A stretch of DNA of 64,000 nt from Epilithonimonas sp. JDS. Its GTDB lineage: Bacteria > Bacteroidota > Bacteroidia > Flavobacteriales > Weeksellaceae. A program made the position numbers and the translations under genes. Each line of letters begins with the position of its first letter. The first letter of the stretch is position 1. Shown piece after piece: positions 9,221-17,678 of this stretch. The notes under the pieces are model-generated. The model was not told the origin of the DNA, did not search any database, and worked only from the letters and a program-made list of their open reading frames with translations. Location of the stretch: positions 558,001 through 622,000 of the forward strand of contig NZ_JAJSAX010000001.1 of assembly GCF_021261315.1 (NCBI RefSeq), in the 5' to 3' direction.

Positions 9221-10439
9221 TTAATTTTGATTTTTTATTGATTTTATTAATGAAACAGATGACGATAATGAGCACTGTCATTGGGATTAATGAAAAGTAA
9301 AACGCTTTGTGACCACCAACATTCTGAAAAAGATAACCGATGATGACAGATCCGCAAGTCCCGCCGAACGCTGAGAAAAATGTCAAAATTCCCGCAACCG
9401 AACTATGCGATTGCTTCTCAGTTGCACTCAGAATTGTAGAATTAATGAGTGGATAAATCGGTGCTAAAAACAATCCGATCAATGGAAAGACGAATCCGAT
9501 CAATGGAACATCGCTTAGTTTTTTAATTTCTGTAACTGCTAGATTTGAAGCCATTGGCAGAACGAAAATCACAAGACAGGCCGCCGCAATTAGACAAACA
9601 GTCAAATAAACATACCAATGAATCTTCTTAACTATAATCCCGGAAACGAATCTTCCAAAAGCTATTGAAAGCATTAATATAACTGCCATTTGACCGGCTA
9701 ATTTTTCACTCAGATGCAAAACTTTCTGATTGAAAGTCGGTAACCAAGACATAATTCCCTGCTCCGTCATCACGTACATAAAAGCAAATACGGCGAATAA
9801 AATCAGCAATGGTCTTCTCATCAGCTGGATCATATCTTTGAAATCTTCAGCTACAGATTTTGTAGTTTCTGCCTTTGGCAAATCAAAATTGGAAAACAAG
9901 ATGAATAGAAAAACAATAGCAATCAAACCAGCTAAAATGAGGTAAACAGTCAGCCAAGCATTCGGGTCTGTCTCGCTGTAAAACATTGGGAAAATCACAT
10001 AAGCAAAAACAATCCCTAGCATAAAGACACTTTCTATATAGCTCATAAATGATTTGTGATCACTTTCGTTATCTGCTACGACGCCTATTAATGCTAAAAC
10101 CGAAACTTTGATAATCGCAAATGAAAATCCAGTGCAAGCGAAGAGTAAAATCACACTCCAAAACGAGTTGCCGAAATACATAATGAAGCAACCTAGAAAA
10201 ACCAAAGCATAACTTATCAACATCCCTTTTTTATAACCCAGTTTTGGTAAAAAAGAACCGATTAAAAATGCGACTAAAGCTATCGTCAAATCTTTGGCAG
10301 GTTCCAGTACACTGGCCTTAGACTCAGTAATGCCATAGACATTCTGAGATTTTTGAATCAACAATCCTACGCTGTTCAGCAATGCTGCAAAAACAAAGTA
10401 ATTGATGAATAAAGCTAATTTGATCCCCAGGTTTTTCAT
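9210..10439 (-). CDS. MFS sugar transporter
   Basis: 409 residues from the ATG at 10439 (MKNLGIK); an ATG seven codons upstream is also possible. There are about 12 hydrophobic segments with a charged central loop (KAETTKSVAEDFKDM), as in the major facilitator superfamily, and the overall look is of the fucose/glucose permease group. It overlaps the trehalase start by 11 bases, which implies translational coupling, and is divergent from an AraC-type regulator. The likely role is uptake of trehalose across the inner membrane to feed the cytoplasmic trehalase. The substrate is inferred from context only. Confidence 0.87.
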   Translation of the reverse strand: MKNLGIKLALFINYFVFAALLNSVGLLIQKSQNVYGITESKASVLEPAKDLTIALVAFLIGSFLPKLGYKKGMLISYALVFLGCFIMYFGNSFWSVILLFACTGFSFAIIKVSVLALIGVVADNESDHKSFMSYIESVFMLGIVFAYVIFPMFYSETDPNAWLTVYLILAGLIAIVFLFILFSNFDLPKAETTKSVAEDFKDMIQLMRRPLLILFAVFAFMYVMTEQGIMSWLPTFNQKVLHLSEKLAGQMAVILMLSIAFGRFVSGIIVKKIHWYVYLTVCLIAAACLVIFVLPMASNLAVTEIKKLSDVPLIGFVFPLIGLFLAPIYPLINSTILSATEKQSHSSVAGILTFFSAFGGTCGSVIIGYLFQNVGGHKAFYFSLIPMTVLIIVICFINKINKKSKLNAA

Positions 10440-10464
10440 TGGTTGTATTGATTGATGCAAATCT

Positions 10465-10487
10465 ATTAATGTTTTGTTTACATTAAT
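10465..10487. promoter_or_regulatory. palindromic operator candidate between MFS and AraC genes
   Basis: ATTAATGT (10465-10472) and ACATTAAT (10480-10487) form a perfect 8-bp inverted repeat with a 7-base spacer, in the 121-bp region between the divergent starts. A TAnnTTTG match (TAGATTTG, minus strand, 10458-10465) abuts it. A good guess is the binding site of the adjacent AraC-family protein, but such proteins often prefer direct repeats. Confidence 0.4.
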
Positions 10488-10560
10488 TTAACATAGTAAA
10501 CCACTATTTTCACTGTATTAATATAAATTGTTATATTTATCAGATATTTAGATTAAATTA

Positions 10561-11409
10561 ATGAGAGTCAGTTACGAAAACATTACGCCGGACAAGAATT
10601 CGTCATTTTGTACTTTACATTTCAGAGTTCCCGTGAAAGAGCATAAATGGGAATATCACTACCATCAGGAAATGGAACTCGTTTGCGTCATAGCTGGCAA
10701 TGGAACTCGGCAAGTTGGTTATCATAAAAGTAATTATACGAATGGCGATCTGGTATTAATAGGATCGAACATTCCGCATTCCGGATTTGGATTGAATTCC
10801 CTGGATCCGCACGAAGAAATTGTCCTTCAGTTCAAAGAAGAGATCATTCGCTTTCCGAAAGAGGTGGAAGAAATGTCCTCACTTGACCGATTGATCTCGA
10901 AAGCTCAATATGGCATTTTGTTTAGTCCAAAAGTGAAGCGAAAAATATTGCCGAAGCTTTACGAGATGCTGGAAACTGAAAATTCAAAGCGGTATTTTAT
11001 TCTACTTAATATTCTTATTGAATTAGCAGAAACCAAAGATTATATTCTATTAAATAAAGAAGTAATGCCTCATACCGTCATTTCGAAAAATAAAGAAAGA
11101 CTTCAAACCATCTTTACTTTTGTTGAAAAAAATTATGATAAGGAAATTGACATTAACGACATAGCAAATCTGGTCAACCTGACTTTACCCGCTTTCTGTA
11201 ACTTCTTCAAGAAGACAACAAAGATTACTTTTACGGATTTTATTAATCAGTATAGAATTGACAAAGCCTGTACGGATATTTTGAAAGGAAAAAGCATTTC
11301 TGAATCCTGCTACAATAGTGGTTACAACAGCATTTCCTACTTCAGCAGGACATTTAAAAAGTACATGGGAAAAACGCCAACCGAATTTAATAATGAATTA
11401 GTCAAATAA
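10561..11409 (+). CDS. AraC-family transcriptional regulator of the trehalose cluster
   Basis: 282 residues. The N-terminal half is a cupin ligand-sensing domain (KEHKWEYHYHQEMELVCVIAGNG, then GDLVLIGSNIPHSG). The C-terminal 100 residues hold two helix-turn-helix motifs of the AraC type (DINDIANLVNLTLPAFCNFFKKTT and SISESCYNSGYNSISYFSRTFKKYMGKTP). It is transcribed away from the MFS-trehalase-receptor genes, the usual arrangement for a local regulator. A cupin of this kind usually senses a sugar. A terminator shared with nusG follows. Confidence 0.92.
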   Translation: MRVSYENITPDKNSSFCTLHFRVPVKEHKWEYHYHQEMELVCVIAGNGTRQVGYHKSNYTNGDLVLIGSNIPHSGFGLNSLDPHEEIVLQFKEEIIRFPKEVEEMSSLDRLISKAQYGILFSPKVKRKILPKLYEMLETENSKRYFILLNILIELAETKDYILLNKEVMPHTVISKNKERLQTIFTFVEKNYDKEIDINDIANLVNLTLPAFCNFFKKTTKITFTDFINQYRIDKACTDILKGKSISESCYNSGYNSISYFSRTFKKYMGKTPTEFNNELVK

Positions 11410-11410
11410 A

Positions 11411-11440
11411 AAAACCATCCCGAAGTTTCGAGATGGTTTT
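11411..11440. terminator. bidirectional terminator between AraC gene and nusG
   Basis: AAAACCATC (11411-11419) pairs with GATGGTTTT (11432-11440), with a small inner CGAA/TTCG stem. A-runs and T-runs on both sides allow it to act for the convergent AraC gene and nusG. Confidence 0.8.
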
Positions 11441-11460
11441 AAATTTTATATAAAAGTAGA

Positions 11461-12006
11461 TTAAACTACCTTTTCTACTTGCATAAAGCTAAGTTCCATT
11501 GGTGTTTTTCTTCCGAAGATCAAAACAGAAACTTCAACTTTTTTCTTGTCTTCCAAGATTTTTTCAATCGTTCCGTTGAATCCGTTGAAAGGACCTTCGA
11601 TCACTTTTACGTTTTCTCCCACGATGAAAGGAATTTCTACATCTGTAGCAAACTCAGAAAGTTCATCCATTCTTCCGAGCATTCTGTTTACTTCAGATTT
11701 TCTCATTGGAACTGGCTCACCTCCTTTAGTTAAACTTAAGAATGAAATTACACCAGGAATATTTTTGATAACGTGAGGAACTTCCCCAACAAGATCAGCT
11801 TCTACCATCAGATATCCAGGATAGTAAGGCTTCTCTTTCGGAACTTTCTTACCGTTTCTGATTTGGATTACTTTTTCCATAGGAATTACTACCTGAGTGA
11901 CGTAAGCTTCCATATTCATTCTCTGGATTTCGCTCTCAATATAGTTCTTCACCTTATTTTCCTGTCCGCTAATAGCTTTCAGCACATACCATTTCGATTC
12001 GCTCAT
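11461..12006 (-). CDS. nusG: transcription termination/antitermination factor NusG
   Basis: 181 residues, the normal length. The NGN domain (KWYVLKAISGQENKVKNYIE, KPYYPGYLMVEADL) precedes a C-terminal KOW domain (GENVKVIEGPFNGFNGTIEKI, about 128-148). NusG binds RNA polymerase and links transcription to Rho and to ribosomes. It follows secE by 17 bases. Usually rplK comes next; here a terminator and the trehalose cluster intervene. Confidence 0.98.
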   Translation of the reverse strand: MSESKWYVLKAISGQENKVKNYIESEIQRMNMEAYVTQVVIPMEKVIQIRNGKKVPKEKPYYPGYLMVEADLVGEVPHVIKNIPGVISFLSLTKGGEPVPMRKSEVNRMLGRMDELSEFATDVEIPFIVGENVKVIEGPFNGFNGTIEKILEDKKKVEVSVLIFGRKTPMELSFMQVEKVV

Positions 12007-12023
12007 GAGGAAAGTAATTAGGA

Positions 12024-12227
12024 TTAGTTAAACATATTAATAAACGTCGCAATAAAATTCTTTATCGTTACACTGAAAAGTGAATCCACTCCGAATGTAA
12101 ATAAAGCAAGAATAACAGTAGTGATAGAAACCACAATCGTAGAAGATTGCAAGTCTGCCCATTTTGGCCACTCTACTTTATCTTTGAATTCTGTGTAAGA
12201 ACCTTTTAAAAATTCTACTAAGCTCAT
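12024..12227 (-). CDS. secE: preprotein translocase subunit SecE
   Basis: 67 residues with the short SecE architecture: an amphipathic N-terminal segment (VEFLKGSYTEFKDKVEWPKW) and one transmembrane helix (about 30 to 52). SecE is an essential part of the SecYEG channel in the inner membrane. It lies just after tRNA-Trp and 17 bases before nusG, the conserved order. Confidence 0.96.
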   Translation of the reverse strand: MSLVEFLKGSYTEFKDKVEWPKWADLQSSTIVVSITTVILALFTFGVDSLFSVTIKNFIATFINMFN

Positions 12228-12240
12228 TATTTTCTTTTTG

Positions 12241-12311
12241 CACGGGCACTAGGATTCGAACCCAGATCAACGGTTTTGGAGACCGGTATCCTACCATTGG
12301 ACGATGCCCGT
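12241..12311 (-). tRNA. tRNA-Trp (CCA)
   Basis: 71-nt cloverleaf with a 7-bp acceptor stem (ACGGGCA with TGCCCGT), anticodon CCA in the loop CTCCAAA and a GGTTCGAATCC T-arm. The 3' CCA tail is not encoded. It lies between tuf and secE, as in many bacteria. Confidence 0.97.
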
Positions 12312-12315
12312 AGAT

Positions 12316-12352
12316 TAAAAAAGTCCCGTAAGTTTCCTTACGGAACTTTTTA
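12316..12352 (-). terminator. intrinsic terminator after tuf
   Basis: A hairpin with CCGTAAG/CTTACGG arms and AAGT/ACTT extensions, flanked by A- and T-runs. It sits between the tuf stop and tRNA-Trp and would limit read-through into tRNA-Trp-secE-nusG. Confidence 0.8.
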
Positions 12353-12366
12353 TATTATTTAGATAA

Positions 12367-13554
12367 TTAGTCTGTGATTTCAGTAACCTGACCAGCACCT
12401 ACTGTTCTACCTCCTTCTCTGATCGCAAATCTAAGACCTACGTTAAGAGCAATTGGTTGCAACAATTCTACAGTGATAGTTAAGTTATCTCCAGGCATTA
12501 CCATTTCTACACCTTCTGGCAAGAAGATCTCACCTGTAACGTCAGTTGTTCTAACGTAGAACTGAGGTCTGTATTTGTTGTGGAATGGAGTGTGACGTCC
12601 ACCTTCTTCTTTAGAAAGGATATAAACCTCAGCTTTGAAGCTTTTGTGTGGTTTAACAGAATCTTTCTTAGCGATAACCATACCTCTCTTGATGTCAGTT
12701 TTTTCAATACCTCTCAACAATAGACCTACGTTATCTCCAGCTTCACCTCTATCAAGGATTTTTCTGAACATCTCAACTCCAGTAATAGTAGAAGTCAATT
12801 TCTCATCACCCATACCTACGATATCAACAGGATCTCCTGTATTGATAACTCCAGACTCGATTCTACCAGTTGCAACAGTACCTCTACCTGTAATAGAGAA
12901 TACGTCTTCGATTGGCATCAAGAATGGTTTATCCTGATCTCTAACTGGAAGTTCGATCCAAGTATCAACAGCATCCATCAATTCTTCAATTTTTCCTACC
13001 CATTTAGCATCTCCGTTCAATCCTCCTAAAGCAGAACCTTGGATGATTGGAGCGTTGTCACCGTCATATTCGTAAGAAGATAGAAGATCTCTGATCTCTA
13101 ATTCTACTAATTCTAATAATTCTTCATCATCTACCATATCTACTTTGTTCATGAAAACAAGTACGTTAGGTACGTTTACCTGACGGCAAAGCAAGATGTG
13201 CTCTCTAGTTTGAGGCATTGGTCCGTCTGTAGCAGCTACTACTAGGATAGCTCCATCCATTTGAGCAGCACCTGTAACCATGTTCTTTACGTAATCCGCG
13301 TGACCTGGACAGTCAACGTGAGCGTAGTGTCTGTTTGCAGTTTCGTACTCGATGTGAGCAGTATTGATAGTGATACCTCTTTCTTTTTCTTCTGGTGCAG
13401 AATCGATAGAAGAGAAATCTCTTGCAGTTCCGAATCCTTTATCAGATAACACTTTACTGATTGCAGCTGTAAGTGTAGTTTTACCATGGTCAACGTGACC
13501 AATAGTACCAATGTTCAAGTGGGGTTTGTTACGATTAAACGTTTCCTTTGCCAT
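12367..13554 (-). CDS. tuf: elongation factor Tu
   Basis: 395 residues. GTPase motifs are intact: GHVDHGKT (19-26), DCPGH and NKVD; the effector region RGITINTAH is present, and domains 2 and 3 follow with [24 protein letters not shown]-Tu carries aminoacyl-tRNA to the ribosome. The codon use is strongly biased, as expected for a very highly expressed gene. Downstream on the same strand are a terminator, tRNA-Trp, secE and nusG. Confidence 0.99.
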   Translation of the reverse strand: MAKETFNRNKPHLNIGTIGHVDHGKTTLTAAISKVLSDKGFGTARDFSSIDSAPEEKERGITINTAHIEYETANRHYAHVDCPGHADYVKNMVTGAAQMDGAILVVAATDGPMPQTREHILLCRQVNVPNVLVFMNKVDMVDDEELLELVELEIRDLLSSYEYDGDNAPIIQGSALGGLNGDAKWVGKIEELMDAVDTWIELPVRDQDKPFLMPIEDVFSITGRGTVATGRIESGVINTGDPVDIVGMGDEKLTSTITGVEMFRKILDRGEAGDNVGLLLRGIEKTDIKRGMVIAKKDSVKPHKSFKAEVYILSKEEGGRHTPFHNKYRPQFYVRTTDVTGEIFLPEGVEMVMPGDNLTITVELLQPIALNVGLRFAIREGGRTVGAGQVTEITD

Positions 13555-13596
13555 GATTTAATATTTATTAATTAATTATTTATTTTTTTCGGTTTG

Positions 13597-13624
13597 CAAA
13601 TATAACGATTTTTTGAATATCAAA
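13597..13624 (-). promoter_or_regulatory. candidate tuf promoter
   Basis: TATATTTG (13597-13604, minus strand) matches the -7 consensus. A TTTG lies 16 bases upstream, slightly short of the usual spacing. A perfect 9-bp inverted repeat (13613-13621 with 13646-13654) overlaps the upstream element; its role is unknown. Confidence 0.5.
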
Positions 13625-13792
13625 AATATTTTTATTAAAAATTTCGATATTCAAATTCAAAAACCACAAACCAAAGAATTTTTGTCTTTTGACGTTGCAA
13701 ATTTACATAAAATAATCAATTAAAAAAAGCCCATCACATCCAAGATTATTTTTATCTCGTATATGATATTGAAACTCTAAAAAATAATCTTT

Positions 13793-15307
13793 ATGAAAAA
13801 ATTATTCAACTTTTGTCTGGCAACCTTTGCCATAGTCTCGGTAATCTCTTGTGACAATGACGATGACATTGTAGGAATGCCGGAAGAACCAGCTGCAACT
13901 GTAGGCCCAAACCTGATGGCTTACGGACTGACAGAGAACAATGAACTTGTAGCTTTCAATGCCAACAACCCAGCAATGTTCAGTTCAAAAACTGCTATTT
14001 CGGGAATTGCAGCAGGAGAAAAATTATTAAGTATTGATTTCCGGCCAGCAACCGGAGAATTGTACGCATTATCGAATGCGAGCAAACTTTACATCATCAA
14101 CACTGCGAATGCGACAAGCAGAACAGTAAGTACAACAGCTTTTACACCTGCAATCTCCGGTGCCATTGCGTCTATTGATTTCAACCCGACTGTTGACCGT
14201 ATCAGATTGGTTACAAACACCGGCCAAAATCTGCGTCTGAATCCTGAAAATGGTGCTGTTGCCGCAACGGACGGTAGCATTGCAACCTCTTCTTCAATCG
14301 CAGGTATTGCTTACACTAACAGCAAATCCGGTGCAACAGCAACAACTTTGTACGATCTTGATATGACTTCAGGAAAATTATTTAAACAGGATCCGCCGAA
14401 TAACGGAACCTTAGTAGAAGTTGGAAGTCTGGGAATCACTTTTACCGGCCAGGCAGCATTTGATATTAATCCAGATAATTCTGTAGCATTAATTGCAGCT
14501 ACCAAGGATTCCAAAAACAATCTTTATACGCTGGATCTTACCAATGGGAAAACAACCAACATTGGAACTTTGTCTCAGAAAGTAATCGACCTTGCGATTC
14601 CAACTGATGCAGTGGCTTACGCTATTGACGCTTCGAATACACTTCAAATCTTTAACCCGAACAAACCGGAACCAGTTTCAAAAGCGATCACTGGATTGCA
14701 GAATGGAGAAGGTATTTTGGGAATCGACTTTAGACCATTGAACGGACAGCTTTACGCTTTGGGAAGCTCTAGCAGAATCTACACGATCAATCTAGGAACT
14801 GGCGCTGCTACTCAAGTTGGCTCTGGAACACTTTCTACGCCTCTCATCGGAACCGAATTTGGATTTGACTTCAATCCAACGGTTGACAGAATTAGAGTCG
14901 TAAGTGATGCTGGACAAAATCTTAGATTAAATCCAATTGATGGCGCTGTGGCTGCAGTAGATGGTATTATAAACCCAGGAACACCGACGTTAAGCTCTGC
15001 CGCATACACAGACAATTTCGTTGGAGCAACAACGACTTCACTGTTTGTAATCGACCACAACTCTGATAAGTTATATCTACAAAATCCACCGAACGCAGGA
15101 ACATTAGTTGAACGAGGTGCTTTGGGAATTAATATTACTTCAAACAATGGATTTGATATTGGAAGTACAAGCCAAAAAGCTTACTTGGTAGCGACTGTTG
15201 GAACCGAAACTAAAATCTATACGGTAAACACTACGACTGGAGCCGCCACAGCTGTTTCAAACTACCCGAATATGGTAAAAGGTTTTACAGTAGGATTAGG
15301 ATTCTAA
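13793..15307 (+). CDS. lipoprotein with two DUF4394-type repeats
   Basis: 504 residues. The lipoprotein signal ends at Cys20 (IVSVISC), followed by an acidic DNDDD stretch that fits surface or outer-membrane lipoprotein export in this phylum. Two copies of a repeat of about 230 residues follow (about 40-265 and 275-500), each with LLSIDFRPATGELYAL or a close variant, FNPTVDRIRLVTNTGQNLRLNP and an Asn/Ala-rich strand pattern, as in DUF4394 proteins. The fold is probably a beta-propeller. No function is known to me. It is on the opposite strand and interrupts the tRNA-tuf order. Confidence 0.88.
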   Translation: MKKLFNFCLATFAIVSVISCDNDDDIVGMPEEPAATVGPNLMAYGLTENNELVAFNANNPAMFSSKTAISGIAAGEKLLSIDFRPATGELYALSNASKLYIINTANATSRTVSTTAFTPAISGAIASIDFNPTVDRIRLVTNTGQNLRLNPENGAVAATDGSIATSSSIAGIAYTNSKSGATATTLYDLDMTSGKLFKQDPPNNGTLVEVGSLGITFTGQAAFDINPDNSVALIAATKDSKNNLYTLDLTNGKTTNIGTLSQKVIDLAIPTDAVAYAIDASNTLQIFNPNKPEPVSKAITGLQNGEGILGIDFRPLNGQLYALGSSSRIYTINLGTGAATQVGSGTLSTPLIGTEFGFDFNPTVDRIRVVSDAGQNLRLNPIDGAVAAVDGIINPGTPTLSSAAYTDNFVGATTTSLFVIDHNSDKLYLQNPPNAGTLVERGALGINITSNNGFDIGSTSQKAYLVATVGTETKIYTVNTTTGAATAVSNYPNMVKGFTVGLGF

Positions 15308-15331
15308 AAACACAATCCTTAAATTTTCATA

Positions 15332-15367
15332 AAGAAGCCCGGAATAGAAATCTATTCCGGGCTTCTT
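15332..15367 (+). terminator. strong terminator after the DUF4394-type gene
   Basis: A perfect 16-bp hairpin (15332-15347 with 15352-15367, loop AAAT) followed by a short T-rich stretch. Confidence 0.9.
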
Positions 15368-15395
15368 ATTTTAACAACAGTTTTAATTTAAACAT

Positions 15396-15420
15396 AAAAA
15401 ATCCCGAACGGATTCGGGAC
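15396..15420 (-). terminator. terminator of the tRNA cluster
   Basis: TCCCGAA (15402-15408) pairs with TTCGGGA (15413-15419). The A-run at 15396-15401 is a U-tract on the minus strand, just past tRNA-Thr(GGT). Confidence 0.8.
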
Positions 15421-15426
15421 CTTCTG

Positions 15427-15498
15427 AGCCAACTACGGGATTTGAACCCGTGACCTCTTCCTTACCAAGGAAGCACTCTACCCCTGAGCTAAGTCGGC
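15427..15498 (-). tRNA. tRNA-Thr (GGT)
   Basis: 72-nt cloverleaf. Acceptor GCCGACT pairs with AGTTGGC, the anticodon stem is CTTCC/GGAAG, and the loop TTGGTAA gives anticodon GGT. Last member of a four-tRNA cluster. Confidence 0.97.
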
Positions 15499-15536
15499 CT
15501 AAAAAAAAATCACATTCCGTAAGGTTTGTGATTTTG

Positions 15537-15609
15537 AGCGAAAGACGGGGGTCGAACCCGCGACATTCAGCTTGGAAGGCTGACGCTCTACCAACTGAGC
15601 TACTTTCGC
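15537..15609 (-). tRNA. tRNA-Gly (TCC)
   Basis: 73-nt cloverleaf with acceptor GCGAAAG/CTTTCGC, anticodon stem TCAGC/GCTGA and loop CTTCCAA, giving TCC. Confidence 0.97.
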
Positions 15610-15695
15610 ATTTTGTTTCCAAAAAGGTTGGTTAATGGTGTGCAAATCTAAAAATAAATCTTATAACCTGCAAATAATTTTTTTTATAAAAAAAG

Positions 15696-15776
15696 TGGGG
15701 AGAGCAGGATTCGAACCTACGTAGCCGAAGCAGCTGAGTTACAGTCAGCCCCATTTGACCGCTCTGGTATCTCCCC
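15696..15776 (-). tRNA. tRNA-Tyr (GTA)
   Basis: 81-nt class II tRNA with acceptor GGGGAGA/TCTCCCC, loop CTGTAAC giving GTA, and a long variable arm (GCTTCGGC). Confidence 0.96.
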
Positions 15777-15794
15777 AAAATTTTTCTATAAATG

Positions 15795-15868
15795 AGCCTC
15801 CAGAGGGACTCGAACCCACGACCTGCTGATTACAAATCAGCTGCTCTAGCCAACTGAGCTATGGAGGC
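15795..15868 (-). tRNA. tRNA-Thr (TGT)
   Basis: 74-nt cloverleaf with acceptor GCCTCCA/TGGAGGC, anticodon stem GCTGA/TCAGC and loop TTTGTAA, giving TGT. First tRNA of the cluster, about 60 bases behind a promoter. Confidence 0.97.
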
Positions 15869-15929
15869 ATTTATTTTTTTTGATAAAGATCGTCAATCTT
15901 GCGCTAAGGTTACTTCCTTTTTGCGAGTG

Positions 15930-15962
15930 CAAATATGAGACTTTTTTCTCCAAACCTGCAAA
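15930..15962 (-). promoter_or_regulatory. proximal promoter of the tRNA cluster (copy 1)
   Basis: On the minus strand CATATTTG (15930-15937; one mismatch to TAnnTTTG) lies 21 bases after TTTG (15959-15962). The sequence around it is repeated 152 bases further upstream. Confidence 0.6.
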
Positions 15963-16081
15963 TATTTTTTAAAAAAAATTTGATTTTTTTTATTTAATCT
16001 AAACACTCAGTTTAAACAAAAAAGTAGGTTTCAAATTAAAGATCATATTTCTGCAATCCGGTTGCTTCCGTTTTGCGAGTG

Positions 16082-16113
16082 CAAATATGAGACTCTTTTT
16101 TGAAACCTACAAA
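16082..16113 (-). promoter_or_regulatory. distal promoter of the tRNA cluster (copy 2)
   Basis: The same CATATTTG (16082-16089) with TTTG 20 bases upstream (16110-16113). About 20 bases around the -7 element are identical to copy 1, with similar flanks (GGTTACTTCC versus GGTTGCTTCC). Confidence 0.6.
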
Positions 16114-16143
16114 TGTTTTTTTACAAAAAAAACGTATTTTTTT

Positions 16144-16434
16144 TTAAGCTAATTCTTTTTTCTTGATTAACAGTTTCTTAGCGGTATCAACAGATTCGTC
16201 TAAACTTTCCTCAAAAGTAGCACAAGTCTTTTTTACGACGATATCATCACCAGGAACTTTGATAACGAGCTCGGTCGTTTTATTTAACTTCTCGGTAGTA
16301 TTTTCAACTTTAAGGTAAACCGTAGCTTCAACAATTTTGTCATAAAAGGTCTCAAGCTTGGCTAATTTTTTTTCAATTCTTTCTTTTAATGGTTCGTGCG
16401 GTGTAACACCTGCAGTCTGAATTGTAATCTTCAT
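16144..16434 (-). CDS. hpf: ribosome hibernation promoting factor, short form
   Basis: 96 residues in the HPF/YfiA (RaiA) family: KITIQTAGVTPHEPLKERIEKKL, a central beta region (EATVYLKVE) and a C-terminal helix with ESLDESVDTAKKLL. Such proteins bind the 30S subunit and idle ribosomes in stationary phase. It lacks the long-form C-terminal dimerisation domain. It follows xerC by 68 bases, and its 3' end leads into the tandem tRNA promoters. Confidence 0.93.
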   Translation of the reverse strand: MKITIQTAGVTPHEPLKERIEKKLAKLETFYDKIVEATVYLKVENTTEKLNKTTELVIKVPGDDIVVKKTCATFEESLDESVDTAKKLLIKKKELA

Positions 16435-16502
16435 AACGTCTGTTTTAAATGGTTAAACAATAAAAAAGTAAAAATCATTCCATCTTCTCTATTTTATCAA
16501 AT

Positions 16503-17381
16503 TTATTTTTTTTCTCTTGGATGTGCGTTCTTGTAAACTTCTTTCAGCTTCTCAATATTCGCACTGGTATAAACTTGCGTACTTGCCAAACTGGAATGTC
16601 CCATCAATTTTTGAACCTTTGATATCTCTGCACCTTCGTTTAGAATGTGTGTAGCAAAAGTATGTCTTAAAATATGTGGACTTCTTTTCTGCTTGGAAGT
16701 AACATTACTAAAGTACCTATTAACGACTACATAAACAAATTTTTCGCCCAGTTTTTTTCCTTTTTTATTAATGAAAAAGTATTGCTGGTTCTCAGAATCC
16801 GGAAGTCTTGTAGCAAGATAGGTCTGATAATCGGAAAGCAATTCGTCTGCAATAGGGATGATCCTTGCCTTGTTTCCTTTTCCGATGACCAAGATCTCCT
16901 TTTTTGAGAAATCGACGTTATTTAACATGAGATTGCAAAGTTCGGCCTTTCTGATTCCGGTTTGGTAAAGCGTTTCTATGATGAGTTTTTCGAGAAGTGT
17001 CATTTGTCCCTTCTCCTCCACTTCCGTTTTCATTGTGTCCATCTCTTCCACAGAGAACGGAATGCGCTTTTCTGCGTAGAATTTGAGCGAATCTATGGTT
17101 TCCATTGGCGAGACTTTTATCTCCTCCAAACGGAGCAAAAATAGATAGAAACTGCGGAGTGATGAAAGTTTTCGGTTGATGCTTCTTTTACTGAGTCCGG
17201 AATTGCTGAGTTCTACGATAAAGTTTCTAATTACTTTTTTGTGAACGTGGACCACATCTTCCGTTGCTTCTGTTTTCAAGACGAAAGCTGAAAAGTCCGA
17301 AAGGTCTTTTGTGTAATTGGTAAGCGTGTGTGGAGAATATCTTTTTTCCACTTCGATGTACTCCAGGAATCTTTCTATCAT
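16503..17381 (-). CDS. xerC: tyrosine recombinase XerC-like
   Basis: 292 residues, the length of XerC/XerD. The SAM-like N-terminal domain (IERFLEYIEVEKRYSPHTL) is followed by the catalytic domain with all expected residues: Arg in TGIRKAELCNL, Lys in GKGNKARIIP, HxxR in HILRHTFATHI, His in MGHSSLASTQ and the Tyr nucleophile in QVYTS. It resolves chromosome dimers at dif with a partner Xer protein. It lies between rpsU and hpf. XerC versus XerD cannot be settled from one paralog. Confidence 0.92.
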   Translation of the reverse strand: MIERFLEYIEVEKRYSPHTLTNYTKDLSDFSAFVLKTEATEDVVHVHKKVIRNFIVELSNSGLSKRSINRKLSSLRSFYLFLLRLEEIKVSPMETIDSLKFYAEKRIPFSVEEMDTMKTEVEEKGQMTLLEKLIIETLYQTGIRKAELCNLMLNNVDFSKKEILVIGKGNKARIIPIADELLSDYQTYLATRLPDSENQQYFFINKKGKKLGEKFVYVVVNRYFSNVTSKQKRSPHILRHTFATHILNEGAEISKVQKLMGHSSLASTQVYTSANIEKLKEVYKNAHPREKK

Positions 17382-17457
17382 AGGTCTATAAATGCAAAAT
17401 CACTTCCAAATATAGAAATTTGAAAGTGATTTATCTTATGTTTTGCAAAAAAAGAAC

Positions 17458-17655
17458 TTAAGCTTGTTCTTCGATGCTTGCGTTTCTCTGTTTGTGAGCT
17501 GCTTTAAGTTTTGATTGTCTCAAAGTTACAGAAGGCTTGATAAATTGTTGTCTTGATCTAAGTTCTCTTACAACTCTTGTTTTATCAAATTTTCTCTTAT
17601 ACTTTTTTAAAGCTCTGTCGATAGACTCTCCGTCTTTTACTGGAATTATTAACAT
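17458..17655 (-). CDS. rpsU: 30S ribosomal protein S21
   Basis: 65 residues. The sequence MLIIPVKDGESIDRALKKYKR and the following Arg/Lys-rich helices are characteristic of bS21, including RELRSRQQFIKPSV. bS21 binds the 30S platform near the anti-Shine-Dalgarno region of 16S rRNA; in Bacteroidota it is tied to the weak use of Shine-Dalgarno pairing. A perfect promoter lies upstream. Confidence 0.96.
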   Translation of the reverse strand: MLIIPVKDGESIDRALKKYKRKFDKTRVVRELRSRQQFIKPSVTLRQSKLKAAHKQRNASIEEQA

Positions 17656-17678
17656 ATATTACATCTCATTTTGGATTG

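Noticed and set aside
15383-15635. Two open frames on opposite strands
   Set aside because: They run through tRNA-Thr(GGT) and tRNA-Gly and have no protein features.
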